A model generated the notes under the pieces. That model was not told where the DNA came from, ran no database searches, and saw only the letters and a program-made list of their open reading frames with translations. A stretch of DNA of 64,000 nt from the NCBI GenBank assembly GCA_963668435.2, contig CAXXSC010000001.1:124001-188000 (forward strand), in the 5' to 3' direction. Of the stretch, positions 42,980 to 55,990 are shown piece after piece; the stretch's first letter is position 1, and each line of letters starts with the position of its first letter. This DNA comes from G963668435 sp963668435 (lineage in GTDB: Bacteria > Latescibacterota > Latescibacteria > Latescibacterales > Latescibacteraceae). Made by a program: the position numbers and the translations under genes.

Positions 42980-43168
42980 ATGGCGAAATGGATCGACAGT
43001 TCCCAGAAGTTTTTACGCGAAGTCAGAAGCGAAATGGCCAAAGTCACCTGGCCAACATGGCCTGAGCTCAAGGGCTCGACCATACTGGTCATGGTCGTTT
43101 CCGTGTTCTTCGCGGTGTATCTTTTTGTAGTAGACAATCTTCTTGCTTTCCTGAGCAAGTTGTTTTAA
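42980..43168 (+). CDS. secE: Preprotein translocase subunit SecE
   Basis: The 62-residue protein is the short, single-helix form of SecE. The conserved amphipathic segment F-L-R-E-V-R-S-E-M-A-K-V-T-W-P-T (residues 11-26) precedes one transmembrane helix (about 36-58). SecE clamps the SecY channel for Sec-dependent export, which the surface proteins in this window require. It lies between tRNA-Trp and nusG, as in most bacteria. Confidence 0.95.
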   Translation: MAKWIDSSQKFLREVRSEMAKVTWPTWPELKGSTILVMVVSVFFAVYLFVVDNLLAFLSKLF

Positions 43169-43199
43169 CGAAGTATCTGTGAATCGAGGCGGCTGATCA

Positions 43200-43742
43200 A
43201 TGGCCATGCACTGGTATGTACTTCATGCTCTGTCGGGGCATGAGAATAAGGTAAAGAATTATATAGAGATTCAGGCGGAAATCAACGGTATTCAGGATCA
43301 GATCGGTCAGGTTGTCGTGCCCACCGAGGATACGGTCGAGATGCGCGACGGTAAGAAAAAGACCACCAAGCGAAAATTCCTGCCTTCCTATATACTTATC
43401 GAGATGGAGCTGACGAGCGAAAGCCAGTTTTTTGTCAGCAATGTCCCCGGTGTTACCAGTTTTGTCGGACCGGGCAGAAGGCCCGAGCGTCTGAAGCAGG
43501 TCGAGGTTGACAGGATACTTGGACACATCAGTGAAAGCAAGGAACGTGAAGTTCCAGCCATGAAGTTTAATGTTGGCGACAAGATCAAGGTTATCGACGG
43601 ACCGTTCACCGATTTTTCCGGCGAGGTCGAAGAGGTTAATCCTCTGAAAAGCAAGGTGAAGGTTACGGTGTCTATTTTCGGACGTCCTACCCCTGTTGAG
43701 CTCGATGTGCTCCAGGTTGAGAAGGCGAAAGATATCAGCTGA
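43200..43742 (+). CDS. nusG: Transcription antitermination factor NusG
   Basis: The 180-residue protein has the N-terminal NGN domain (W-Y-V-L-H-A-L-S-G-H-E-N-K-V-K near residues 5-19, L-P-S-Y-I-L-I near 62) and a C-terminal KOW domain (V-G-D-K-I-K-V-I-D-G-P-F-T-D-F-S-G near 123). NusG binds RNA polymerase and links transcription to translation or Rho. ATG 43200 is used, though the ATG two codons on is possible. A terminator-like hairpin lies directly after the stop, separating it from rplK. Confidence 0.96.
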   Translation: MAMHWYVLHALSGHENKVKNYIEIQAEINGIQDQIGQVVVPTEDTVEMRDGKKKTTKRKFLPSYILIEMELTSESQFFVSNVPGVTSFVGPGRRPERLKQVEVDRILGHISESKEREVPAMKFNVGDKIKVIDGPFTDFSGEVEEVNPLKSKVKVTVSIFGRPTPVELDVLQVEKAKDIS

Positions 43743-43747
43743 CAGAT

Positions 43748-43781
43748 GCCATGCCGGAAATCCGGTTTTCATGGCTTTTTT
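43748..43781 (+). terminator. Terminator-like hairpin between nusG and rplK
   Basis: An outer GCCATG/CATGGC stem encloses an inner CCGG/CCGG stem and is followed by T6, beginning five nt after the nusG stop. It may end the tuf-nusG transcript or attenuate it into the ribosomal genes. A weak TTGGTA / TATAAC pair (43807-43834) could start rplK transcription. Confidence 0.65.
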
Positions 43782-43851
43782 ACTATGCCGCTTATCTGAG
43801 AATGTTTTGGTAATAAATAACATTTTTATATAACTTGAAAGAAGGTCGAAG

Positions 43852-44274
43852 ATGGCCAAGAAAGAAATAGCTTCAATCAAACTGCAGCTTCCTGCCGGTC
43901 AGGCGAATCCTTCGCCTCCGGTTGGCCCGGCGCTTGGTGCGCACGGTGTCAACATTATGGAATTCTGCAAGGCGTACAACGCCAAGACTCAGAGCCAGAC
44001 CGGAATGATCATTCCGGTGGTTATCACTGTCTATAATGATCGTTCCTTCACATTCATCACCAAGACCCCGCCGGCGTCGCGCCTTCTTCTCAAGATGGCC
44101 AAGCTGAACAAGGGTTCCGGCATGCCGAACCGTGACAAGGTTGGCAGTGTCACACTGGATCAGGTGAAAGAGATCGCCGAGATCAAGATGAAAGATCTCA
44201 ATGCGAATGATGTCGAGAACGCAATGGAAATGATCAAGGGAACCGCCCGCAGCATGGGCATTCTCGTTGAATAG
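43852..44274 (+). CDS. rplK: 50S ribosomal protein L11
   Basis: The 140-residue product shows the L11 signature I-K-L-Q-L-P-A-G-Q-A-N-P-S-P-P-V-G-P-A-L near residues 8-27 and T-K-T-P-P-A-S near 66. L11 with the 23S GTPase-associated region forms the base of the L7/L12 stalk and binds elongation factors. GAAAGAAGG upstream serves as ribosome site. The gap to rplA is 184 nt, larger than usual for this pair. Confidence 0.97.
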   Translation: MAKKEIASIKLQLPAGQANPSPPVGPALGAHGVNIMEFCKAYNAKTQSQTGMIIPVVITVYNDRSFTFITKTPPASRLLLKMAKLNKGSGMPNRDKVGSVTLDQVKEIAEIKMKDLNANDVENAMEMIKGTARSMGILVE

Positions 44275-44458
44275 TATTACCATTTCCGGTTATAGGGCCA
44301 TGAATCAGCTGGGTACCGGTTCGTGGTTTTGTAAGTATACCGCATAAAAGGCGGTTGTTGCTGCCGGAAATTATTTTGCAGTTACGCACAAGCGGGGTGG
44401 TGCCCGTTGTTTCAGATGCTTTACATATATATCTACATCAATTAATCAGGGAGCAAAC

Positions 44459-45163
44459 ATGAAACGGGGAAAGAAGTACACGGAGGCCATGGGTAAGGTC
44501 GACAGACTGAACCATTACCTTCTTGATGAAGCCCTCGAGCTTCTGCATCAGCTCCCGGCGGCTAAATTCGATGAGACCATCGATTGCGCCGTCCGGCTGG
44601 GAGTGGACCCCAGACACGCTGACCAGATGGTGCGAAGCACGGTTGTTCTGCCTAACGGAACCGGAAAGAATGTCCGCGTTCTCGTTTTCACTCAGGGTGA
44701 GAATGAGCAGAAAGCCAAAGAGGCAGGCGCTGATTATGTCGGCGGAGAAGATCTGGCGAAAAAGATTCAGGATGGCTGGCTTGATTTTGATGTCGCGATT
44801 GCGACACCTGACATGATGAAAGTTGTCGGTAAGCTCGGTCGTGTTCTCGGTTCGCGCGGCCTTATGCCGAACCCGAAATCCGGTACAGTAACTCCCAATG
44901 TGGAAGGCGCTGTGAAAGAGGCTAAAGCTGGTAAAATCGAATTCAGGGTAGACAAAGTCGGTAATCTTCACGTTCCCGTCGGCAAAAAATCTTTCGGGCC
45001 TGAAAAGCTCAAAGAGAATGTCAAGGCGTTCATGGATGCTGTCATGCGCTCTAAACCGTCGGCGGCAAAGGGTACCTACGTGAGAAGTATTACCATCTCT
45101 TCCACCATGGGTCCGGGCATCAAGATCGAGAAAAACTCCCTGCTTCAGGATATAGCAGGGTAA
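44459..45163 (+). CDS. rplA: 50S ribosomal protein L1
   Basis: The 234-residue protein has the L1 motif G-K-L-G-R-V-L-G-S-R-G-L-M-P-N-P-K-S-G-T around residues 122-141. L1 forms the stalk that helps release deacylated tRNA and in many bacteria represses its own operon by binding a mimic of its rRNA site in the mRNA. I did not identify such a mimic. GGGAG precedes the ATG. Neighbouring genes rplK and rplJ are in the standard order. Confidence 0.97.
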   Translation: MKRGKKYTEAMGKVDRLNHYLLDEALELLHQLPAAKFDETIDCAVRLGVDPRHADQMVRSTVVLPNGTGKNVRVLVFTQGENEQKAKEAGADYVGGEDLAKKIQDGWLDFDVAIATPDMMKVVGKLGRVLGSRGLMPNPKSGTVTPNVEGAVKEAKAGKIEFRVDKVGNLHVPVGKKSFGPEKLKENVKAFMDAVMRSKPSAAKGTYVRSITISSTMGPGIKIEKNSLLQDIAG

Positions 45164-45209
45164 CCGATCACGATTCGTATTCCATGAATCACTTTCAATG
45201 AGGTTATAG

Positions 45210-45731
45210 ATGACAAGGGAAGAGAAAGTCAAAGTTGTTGAGGAATACCTGGGAATTTTTGAGTCCCCCGGTATCTACCTCATGGATTTCACGGGGCTGA
45301 ATGTCGCTGAGATCTCCGGACTTCGCAGGAAGCTCCGCGAAGGTGACGTTTCCATGCGCGTGGTCAAGAACACGCTCGCAAAACGTGCCCTGAGTGAAAT
45401 CGGCAACGATGGCCTGGATAACTACCTGGTTGGCCCTGTCGGTGTGGTTTATTCCTCCGAAGATTCGGTCATCCCGGCACGTCTTCTTATCGACTACATC
45501 AAAGATGTCGAAAAAGGCGAAATCAAGGCTGGTTTGGTAGACGGTCAGGTCGTCGGTGTTGACGAGATCACGGCAATCTCCAAGCTCCCCACGAAACTGG
45601 AGCTTCAGGCGAAGATCGCTTCAGCGCTCAACGCACCGATTGTCAAGATGGCTCAGACGCTCAACGCACTTCCTGTCAAGTTTGCACGCACCGTTCAGGC
45701 GCTTGCCGACAAGAAGGCAGAAGAAGAATAG
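45210..45731 (+). CDS. rplJ: 50S ribosomal protein L10
   Basis: The 173-residue protein fits L10: F-T-G-L-N-V-A-E-I-S-G-L-R-R-K-L-R near residues 25-41 and V-V-K-N-T-L-A-K-R-A near 51. L10 anchors L7/L12 dimers through its C-terminal helix. The rplA-rplJ gap of 46 nt is short, so the long L10 leader known from other bacteria is not present here. Confidence 0.96.
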   Translation: MTREEKVKVVEEYLGIFESPGIYLMDFTGLNVAEISGLRRKLREGDVSMRVVKNTLAKRALSEIGNDGLDNYLVGPVGVVYSSEDSVIPARLLIDYIKDVEKGEIKAGLVDGQVVGVDEITAISKLPTKLELQAKIASALNAPIVKMAQTLNALPVKFARTVQALADKKAEEE

Positions 45732-45872
45732 ATATACGAACAACGTTTCGCAATGCGGTATGACGGTATCGAAAATCCGGACTGTATCAGGCGGGACACT
45801 TTGATTTAAGCGGGATTTGTCCCGCAAACAATAACGGCACAACAAAATCAATATATTCTTAAGGAGACAGCA

Positions 45873-46268
45873 ATGGCTGAGGACAAAATCACCAAACTTG
45901 TCGATGAAATTGGCGGGCTGACCGTCATCGAGCTTTCCGAGCTCGTTAAGGCTATCGAAGAGAAATTCGGCGTTGAAGCTGCCGCACCTGTCATGATGGC
46001 TGGTGGCGCAATGCCTGCAGGCGGTGGCGACGCTGGTGCTGCTGCTGCCGAAGAGCAGAGTGAGTTCGATGTTGTACTCACCGATTTCGGCTCCAAGAAA
46101 ATCCAGGTCATTAAGGTTGTCCGTGAGCTCACAGGACTCGGCCTCAAAGAAGCCAAAGACCTCGTCGAAAACGTCCCCGGCAAGATTCTCGAAGGTATCG
46201 AGAAGGAAGTTGCCGAAGACGCCAAGAAAAAACTCGAAGACGAAGGCGCAGTCATCGAGATCAAGTAA
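45873..46268 (+). CDS. rplL: 50S ribosomal protein L7/L12
   Basis: The 131-residue protein has the N-terminal dimerisation helices, an Ala/Gly-rich hinge around residues 45-62, and the conserved C-terminal domain with K-K-I-Q-V-I-K-V-V-R-E-L-T-G-L-G-L-K-E-A near residue 79. It recruits translation GTPases. AAGGAG precedes the ATG. The 377-nt gap to rpoB is a typical site of attenuation in this gene string. Confidence 0.97.
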   Translation: MAEDKITKLVDEIGGLTVIELSELVKAIEEKFGVEAAAPVMMAGGAMPAGGGDAGAAAAEEQSEFDVVLTDFGSKKIQVIKVVRELTGLGLKEAKDLVENVPGKILEGIEKEVAEDAKKKLEDEGAVIEIK

Positions 46269-46645
46269 CATCGCTTTCAATGCGGCCGGGGCTGGAAGAC
46301 ATCCGGCTCCGGCAGCATGCAGAAGCCTCTCCGCGCTGATTTTCAGCGGATAATCCGGGATCAAAAACGATCACGGATTTCTGCGTCTCAGGCGCCGGGG
46401 CCTGTATCATCGAATTCCGGGGGTGTCGCGGGCAAGAAGAAAAAGCCCCGTAAACCCTCACCGACCCTTCAACGATGTCCTACATAAACTGTTCGCGAAA
46501 GGCATGACGGACCGCAGAAATTATAGAATTTTCGAAGCGGCCAGTTATGACCGGCTTCGTTTCCACGACTCACATTAAATCAGAGTCATAACTGTGGTTA
46601 AAGTGTGTGCATTTTGCGTACAAACCAACCGGGAGAGTGATACAC
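46269..46645 (+). other. rplL-rpoB intergenic region with hairpins
   Basis: The gap contains two stem-loops: a CGCTGA/TCAGCG hairpin at 46334-46348 and an 8-bp, one-bulge stem at 46533-46559. In enterobacteria this gap holds an attenuator and an RNase III site that lower rpoBC relative to rplJL; a similar function is inferred here. No gene is seen. Confidence 0.45.
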
Positions 46646-49600
46646 GTGCGTGAGGATAAGATGATTCAGCGGCACTCGTTCCAGAAAATCAAGACAGTAG
46701 TCGAAATGCCGTATCTCCTCGATCTGCAGCTGTCCTCGTTCAAGAATTTTCTGCAGCTCGACGTCCCGCCCGGAAGACGGAAAAGTATGGGACTGGAGGC
46801 TGTGTTCCGGTCGATTTTTCCTATTACCGATGTCCACAATTCCATGAGTCTCGAGTTTGAAGAGTACTCTGTCGGCGTTCCGAAATATTCCATGGCGGAG
46901 TGCATTGAGCGCGATATGACCTATGAAGCACCGCTCAAAGCAACGCTCAGGCTCGACTATTTCGAAAAACACGGCAACGAGACTACACTCAAAGAGTCGG
47001 TCCGTCAGCAGGTCTTCCTCGGTGAGCTTCCGCTCATGACGGATTCCGGTACATTTATTGTCAATGGTGCTGAGCGAGTGATTGTCAGTCAGCTCCATCG
47101 TTCACCGGGTGTATTCTTCGGCGAGGAGACCCATCCCAACGGCAAGCTGCTTTTCAATGCCAGGATTATTCCCTACCGTGGAAGCTGGGTCGAATTCTCT
47201 ATGGACATAAATGATATTATGTATGCCCATATCGACCGTAAGCGTAAATTCCCTGCATCCATGCTTTTAAGGGCGTTCGGCTTCTCAGACAACGAGAGCA
47301 TCTGGCGCCTCTTTTATGATACGAAAAAGGTCCATGTTAAAGATCTCGAAGTCGGCATGATTCTCATGGAGAACATAGTCGATAAAGACAGCGGTGAACT
47401 TCTCGTAGAAGTTGCCGACAAGCTGACCGAGGAAACTCTCGAGAGCATCCGGGCCATGAGAAGGAAAACGCTCGAGGTTCTCGATTACGATCCCATGCGT
47501 GATTCCACAGTGATCGAGGATACCCTCAAGAAAGACCCGACAACAAATGATGAAGAGGCGCTGTACAGGATTTACACGCTGCTTCGTCCCGGCGATCCGC
47601 CGAATGTTGAAACGGCAAGGAACCTTATCGAGCGTATGTTCTTCAGCCCCCGCCGCTATAATCTCGGTGATGTGGGCCGTTACCGTCTCGGTCATCGTCT
47701 TGACTCATGGGGCGATCAGGAAGAGCCCACGGTTCTGACCGTTGACGATTTCACGCTCATTATGAAATATATTCTTGGCCTCTGCACTGAAAAAGAAGGC
47801 CATTTCACAGACGATATCGACCATCTCGGCAACAGGCGTGTACGTTCGGTCGGCGAACTTCTCGCCAACCAGTTCAATGTCGGCCTTTCCCGTCTTGCCC
47901 GTACTATCAAGGAGCGCATGAGCCTCCAGAGCGACGACAAGAAAACGCCGCATGATTTGGTCAACGCCCGCACGGTTTCAACCGTGGTTGCCTCCTTCTT
48001 CGGGTCGAGCCAGCTGAGCCAGTTCATGGACCAGATCAATCCTCTGTCCGAAATGACTCACAAGCGACGTCTTTCGGCACTCGGCCCCGGTGGTCTCACA
48101 CGTGAACGCGCAGGTTTCGAGGTTCGTGATGTGCATCATACACATTACGGCCGTGTCTGCCCGATCGAGACCCCTGAAGGTCCGAATATCGGTCTTATCT
48201 CCTATCTTGCAACTCATGCCCGTGTCAATGAATTCGGTTTTCTCGAGACTCCCTATCGTCGTGTGACGAAAGGCAAGGTCTCGAACCTTATCGAGTTCCT
48301 CAGCGCGGATATTGAAGATAAATATACTATCGCACAGGCGAACGCGCCCCTTACAAAGAATGGCGAGTTCGTAAACGATGTCATTAAATCCCGTAAGCGC
48401 GACGACTATCCTCTGGCTACACCGAGCGAGGTCGACTATATGGACGTTTCACCGAAACAGCTTGTCGGTGTCGCAGCATCGCTCATTCCGTTCCTTGAGC
48501 ATGATGACGCGAACCGCGCGCTCATGGGTTCGAACATGCAGCGTCAGGGTGTCCCGCTTCTCAAACCGCAGGCTCCGATTGTCGGTACCGGTATGGAGCG
48601 CAAGGTCGCTATGGACTCCGGTGCACTGTGTCTTTCCGATGTCCACGGCGTTGTCGAGCATGTCTCTTCCGACAAGATTATCATTCTCAAGGATGAGGAC
48701 GACAGCAAACCGGAATCGCTCTTTGATACACGTGACATTCATCGCGTGTTCACACTGACGAAGTTCAAACGTTCCAACCAGGATACCTGCATCAACCAGC
48801 GTCCTATCGTCCGAGTCGGCGACAGGGTCGAACCCGGTTCGGTGCTTGCCGACGGCCACGCTACCGAGAAAGGTGATCTCGCCCTCGGCAGGAACGTGCT
48901 GGTGGCATTTATTCCCTGGTATGGTTATAACTTTGAGGACGCTATCGTCATCAGCGAGCGCATGGTCAAGGTCGACGGTTACACTTCGATCCATATCGAG
49001 GAGTTCGAGTGCGAGGTCCGCGACACGAAACGCGGTACCGAAGAGCTCACACGCGAGTTGCCCAATGTCAGCGAGGACGCTGTAAAGGATCTCGATGATC
49101 TGGGTGTTATCCGTGTCGGCGCTGAGGTTAAGCCCGGCGACATCCTTGTCGGTAAGGTTACTCCGAAGGGTGAAACTGAGCTTTCGCCTGAAGAGCGTCT
49201 GCTGAAAGCTATCTTCGGTGAGAAGGCCGGCGATGTGAAAGATGCCTCGCTCAAGGTTCCGCCTGGAATCGAGGGTGTTGTTATCGATACACGCCTTTTC
49301 TCCCGCAAGGAGCGCGACGACAAGACCCGCAAGGCTGACAAGGAAGCTATCGAGAGGCTCAAGAAAAAGTTCAACGATAAGATATTCCAGGTCAAGACTC
49401 TGCGAGCCAAGGTTCTTACCGAACTTCTGTTCTCAGGCAAATCCGGTTCGGATATCTATGATATCGATACAAGAAGCATTGTCGTCGAGGAAGGCAAGTC
49501 GTTTACCAAGAAGCTTATCGCTTCCCTTGATTTCGATAAATGCCGTCCCACCGGTCTCTGGGCCGCTGACGAGGATATGAGCCTCCAGGTGGAGAAAAAC

Positions 49601-50440
49601 CTGGCTGCTGCCAACAACGAGATCAGGCTTCTGGAAGATCGTCTCGATCGTGAGATCGAGAAGGTTCAGCGCGGTGACGAGCTGTCACCGGGTATTTCCA
49701 AGCTGGTCAAGTGCCGCATCGCCAGGAAACGTAAAATCCAGGTCGGTGACAAGATGGCGGGACGTCACGGTAACAAGGGTGTCGTTTCCAAGATCGTACC
49801 CGAAGAGGATATGCCGTATCTCGCGGACGGCACAGCTGTCGACATCGTGCTGAATCCGCTTGGCGTGCCCTCCCGAATGAACCTGGGCCAGATTCTCGAG
49901 ACGCATCTCGGCTGGGCCGGTCAGAAACTCGGCAAGCATTACGCCACCGAAATTTTCGACGGTGCGAGCTGGTCGGAAATTCAGGACGAGCTCAAGGCCG
50001 CCGATCTTCCCACCAATGGTAAGACCACGGTTTTCGATGGACGTACCGGTGAGAAGTTCGATCACGAGGTAACAGTGGGCATTATCTACATGCTCAAACT
50101 GCTCCATCTCGTGGCCGACAAGATTCACGCCAGGAGTATCGGACCATACTCGCTCGTGACACAGCAGCCGCTTGGCGGCAAGGCGCAGTTCGGTGGTCAG
50201 CGTTTCGGTGAAATGGAGGTCTGGGCACTCGAGGCATACGGTGCATCCCACATCCTTCAGGAGATGCTGACGGTCAAGAGCGATGATGTCATTGGCAGAA
50301 GCCGTCTCTATGAATCGATCGTCAAGGGCGAGAATCCGCCTGAGCCGGGCCTTCCCGAATCGTTCAACGTGCTTATTAAGGAGCTTCAGAGCCTCGGCCT
50401 TGATATCCAGCTCCTGAAAAACAACGAAGTCGTCGGGTAG
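46646..50440 (+). CDS. rpoB: RNA polymerase subunit beta
   Basis: The protein is about 1264 residues from GTG 46646, preceded by GGGAGAG at eight bases. In-frame starts at GTG 46607 and ATG 46661 are alternatives. The beta core is intact: the rifampicin region S-S-Q-L-S-Q-F-M-D-Q-I-N-P-L-S-E and H-K-R-R-L-S-A-L-G-P-G-G, then G-R-V-C-P-I-E-T-P-E-G-P-N-I-G. Serine and histidine at the usual rifampicin contact sites look like the sensitive type. The C-terminal clamp region A-Q-F-G-G-Q-R-F-G-E-M-E-V-W is present. It is followed 153 nt later by rpoC. Confidence 0.98.
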   Translation: MREDKMIQRHSFQKIKTVVEMPYLLDLQLSSFKNFLQLDVPPGRRKSMGLEAVFRSIFPITDVHNSMSLEFEEYSVGVPKYSMAECIERDMTYEAPLKATLRLDYFEKHGNETTLKESVRQQVFLGELPLMTDSGTFIVNGAERVIVSQLHRSPGVFFGEETHPNGKLLFNARIIPYRGSWVEFSMDINDIMYAHIDRKRKFPASMLLRAFGFSDNESIWRLFYDTKKVHVKDLEVGMILMENIVDKDSGELLVEVADKLTEETLESIRAMRRKTLEVLDYDPMRDSTVIEDTLKKDPTTNDEEALYRIYTLLRPGDPPNVETARNLIERMFFSPRRYNLGDVGRYRLGHRLDSWGDQEEPTVLTVDDFTLIMKYILGLCTEKEGHFTDDIDHLGNRRVRSVGELLANQFNVGLSRLARTIKERMSLQSDDKKTPHDLVNARTVSTVVASFFGSSQLSQFMDQINPLSEMTHKRRLSALGPGGLTRERAGFEVRDVHHTHYGRVCPIETPEGPNIGLISYLATHARVNEFGFLETPYRRVTKGKVSNLIEFLSADIEDKYTIAQANAPLTKNGEFVNDVIKSRKRDDYPLATPSEVDYMDVSPKQLVGVAASLIPFLEHDDANRALMGSNMQRQGVPLLKPQAPIVGTGMERKVAMDSGALCLSDVHGVVEHVSSDKIIILKDEDDSKPESLFDTRDIHRVFTLTKFKRSNQDTCINQRPIVRVGDRVEPGSVLADGHATEKGDLALGRNVLVAFIPWYGYNFEDAIVISERMVKVDGYTSIHIEEFECEVRDTKRGTEELTRELPNVSEDAVKDLDDLGVIRVGAEVKPGDILVGKVTPKGETELSPEERLLKAIFGEKAGDVKDASLKVPPGIEGVVIDTRLFSRKERDDKTRKADKEAIERLKKKFNDKIFQVKTLRAKVLTELLFSGKSGSDIYDIDTRSIVVEEGKSFTKKLIASLDFDKCRPTGLWAADEDMSLQVEKNLAAANNEIRLLEDRLDREIEKVQRGDELSPGISKLVKCRIARKRKIQVGDKMAGRHGNKGVVSKIVPEEDMPYLADGTAVDIVLNPLGVPSRMNLGQILETHLGWAGQKLGKHYATEIFDGASWSEIQDELKAADLPTNGKTTVFDGRTGEKFDHEVTVGIIYMLKLLHLVADKIHARSIGPYSLVTQQPLGGKAQFGGQRFGEMEVWALEAYGASHILQEMLTVKSDDVIGRSRLYESIVKGENPPEPGLPESFNVLIKELQSLGLDIQLLKNNEVVG

Positions 50441-50593
50441 GTTCGCCGGAACGGGACAGCTGACGGGCAGATTATGAATTTTCTGCCCTGATGCGATGCC
50501 CGCTTGTTCGAAACCTGTTGAGTGAATTATATGCCTCCTGCGAGGCGATAGACATAAGCGGTGTTATGCCGCGTTCATCAAGGAGGGATGTTT

Positions 50594-54712
<4,119 letters not shown>

Positions 54713-54743
54713 CATTGTCTCAAAGGTGCTTTATGAAATAGTG

Positions 54744-54780
54744 CGGAACCGGCCAGGACAATTTGTTCAGGCCGGTTTCG
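54744..54780 (+). terminator. Hairpin after rpoC, weak terminator
   Basis: An 11-bp stem (54744-54754 with 54770-54780, one G-T pair) with further pairing possible inside its loop lies 30 nt after rpoC. Only a short T-run follows, so termination may be partial. Confidence 0.5.
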
Positions 54781-54808
54781 TGTCTATCATGAAATGCTAA
54801 AATAGTGT

Positions 54809-54837
54809 TTGACTTCTCGATTTTTTATTGTTATATT
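54809..54837 (+). promoter_or_regulatory. Promoter of the rpsL-rpsG (str) genes
   Basis: TTGACT at 54809-54814 and TATATT at 54832-54837 have 17-bp spacing. The surrounding sequence (AATA-TGTTTGAC) resembles that of the tRNA-tuf promoter at 41067. Transcription would start about 65 nt before rpsL. Confidence 0.8.
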
Positions 54838-54909
54838 TAAAATCTCGACATTTGTTTTGTTATTCAGTTCTCTATATTATAATATGGAGACGCAAATTGG
54901 GAGTTAATT

Positions 54910-55284
54910 GTGCCGACGATTAATCAGTTGATCAGAAAAGGGCGCAAGGCCAAGAAAAACAGGAGCACTGCTCCGGCATTGAAGGCGTGTCCGCAGAAGC
55001 GTGGTGTTTGCACCCGTGTATATACTGCAACGCCTAAAAAGCCGAATTCGGCTCTGCGTAAAATCGCTCGTGTCAGGCTTTCGAACAATATTGAAGTGAC
55101 TGCTTATATTCCTGGCGAGGGTCATAATCTTCAGGAGCATTCGATTGTGCTCGTTCGTGGTGGCAGGGTGAAAGATCTTCCTGCTGTCCGTTATCATATT
55201 GTTCGTGGAACGCTGGATACGGTCGGTGTGGATGGGCGTAACAAGTCCCGCTCTAAGTATGGAACGAAGCGTCCGAAGAGCTAA
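54910..55284 (+). CDS. rpsL: 30S ribosomal protein S12
   Basis: The 124-residue protein begins at GTG with GGGAG upstream. It carries the decoding-centre loops T-P-K-K-P-N-S-A-L-R-K and P-G-E-G-H-N-L-Q-E-H-S, with lysines at the positions linked to streptomycin sensitivity in other bacteria. It heads the str genes rpsL, rpsG, fusA, tuf and has its own promoter. Confidence 0.98.
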   Translation: MPTINQLIRKGRKAKKNRSTAPALKACPQKRGVCTRVYTATPKKPNSALRKIARVRLSNNIEVTAYIPGEGHNLQEHSIVLVRGGRVKDLPAVRYHIVRGTLDTVGVDGRNKSRSKYGTKRPKS

Positions 55285-55342
55285 AAATAAAGGACAGGCG
55301 ATCCGGCTTTTGTTCGGGTCGTGAGGTTTGTAAGAGGGTTGT

Positions 55343-55813
55343 ATGCCGAGAAGAAGAAAAGTACAGAAACGTCCGCTGATGCCGGATCCCAAGTTCAAAA
55401 GCGCGCTTGTTACGCGTTTTGTGAATAACCTGATGAAGGATGGCAAGAAGTCTGTTGCTGAAGGGATTTTTTATGATGCCGTCGATATTATCGAGGATCG
55501 TACAGGCCAGAATGGACTTGAGATTTTCGAAAAAGCTATGGAAAACGTTCAGCCGATCGTCGAGGTTAAGAGCCGCAGGGTCGGTGGTGCTACCTATCAG
55601 GTGCCTGTAGAGATCAGGCATGAGCGCAGGCTTGCTCTTGCGATCAGGTGGCTGATTTCCTATTCGAAATCCCGTCCTGAGAATACTATGGCTGAGCGTC
55701 TCGCTATGGAATTCGATCAGGCATCCAAGAATACCGGCGCCTCCATCAAGAAGCGTGAAGATACGCACAAGATGGCTGAGGCAAATAAGGCATTTGCGCA
55801 TTACAGGTGGTAA
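55343..55813 (+). CDS. rpsG: 30S ribosomal protein S7
   Basis: The 156-residue protein starts M-P-R-R-R-K-V-Q-K-R and has S7 motifs V-N-N-L-M-K-D-G-K-K-S near residue 28 and V-G-G-A-T-Y-Q-V-P-V-E near 80. It nucleates 30S head assembly on 16S rRNA. It is followed by an intrinsic terminator before fusA, so S12 and S7 may be made in excess over EF-G from this transcript. Confidence 0.98.
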   Translation: MPRRRKVQKRPLMPDPKFKSALVTRFVNNLMKDGKKSVAEGIFYDAVDIIEDRTGQNGLEIFEKAMENVQPIVEVKSRRVGGATYQVPVEIRHERRLALAIRWLISYSKSRPENTMAERLAMEFDQASKNTGASIKKREDTHKMAEANKAFAHYRW

Positions 55814-55901
55814 TGTTCTGGCATCGTGACGATGCCGCTTAAATTGTATGGCAGTATCAACCTTTGAACTGTAGCTGTTCTGCCGGTTGCAAGCGAAGGG
55901 G

Positions 55902-55936
55902 AAGCTCGGGAATTCCGTGTATCCCCGAGCTTTTTT
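55902..55936 (+). terminator. Intrinsic terminator or attenuator between rpsG and fusA
   Basis: A 9-bp stem AAGCTCGGG / CCCGAGCTT with a loop of about 13 bases is followed by T6. It begins 89 nt after the rpsG stop. No clear promoter follows before fusA at 55991, which suggests partial read-through. Confidence 0.8.
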
Positions 55937-55990
55937 GCGGTATAACACTTACGTTTAATGGTTACAGCATAAACAAGGAATTACTGAAAA

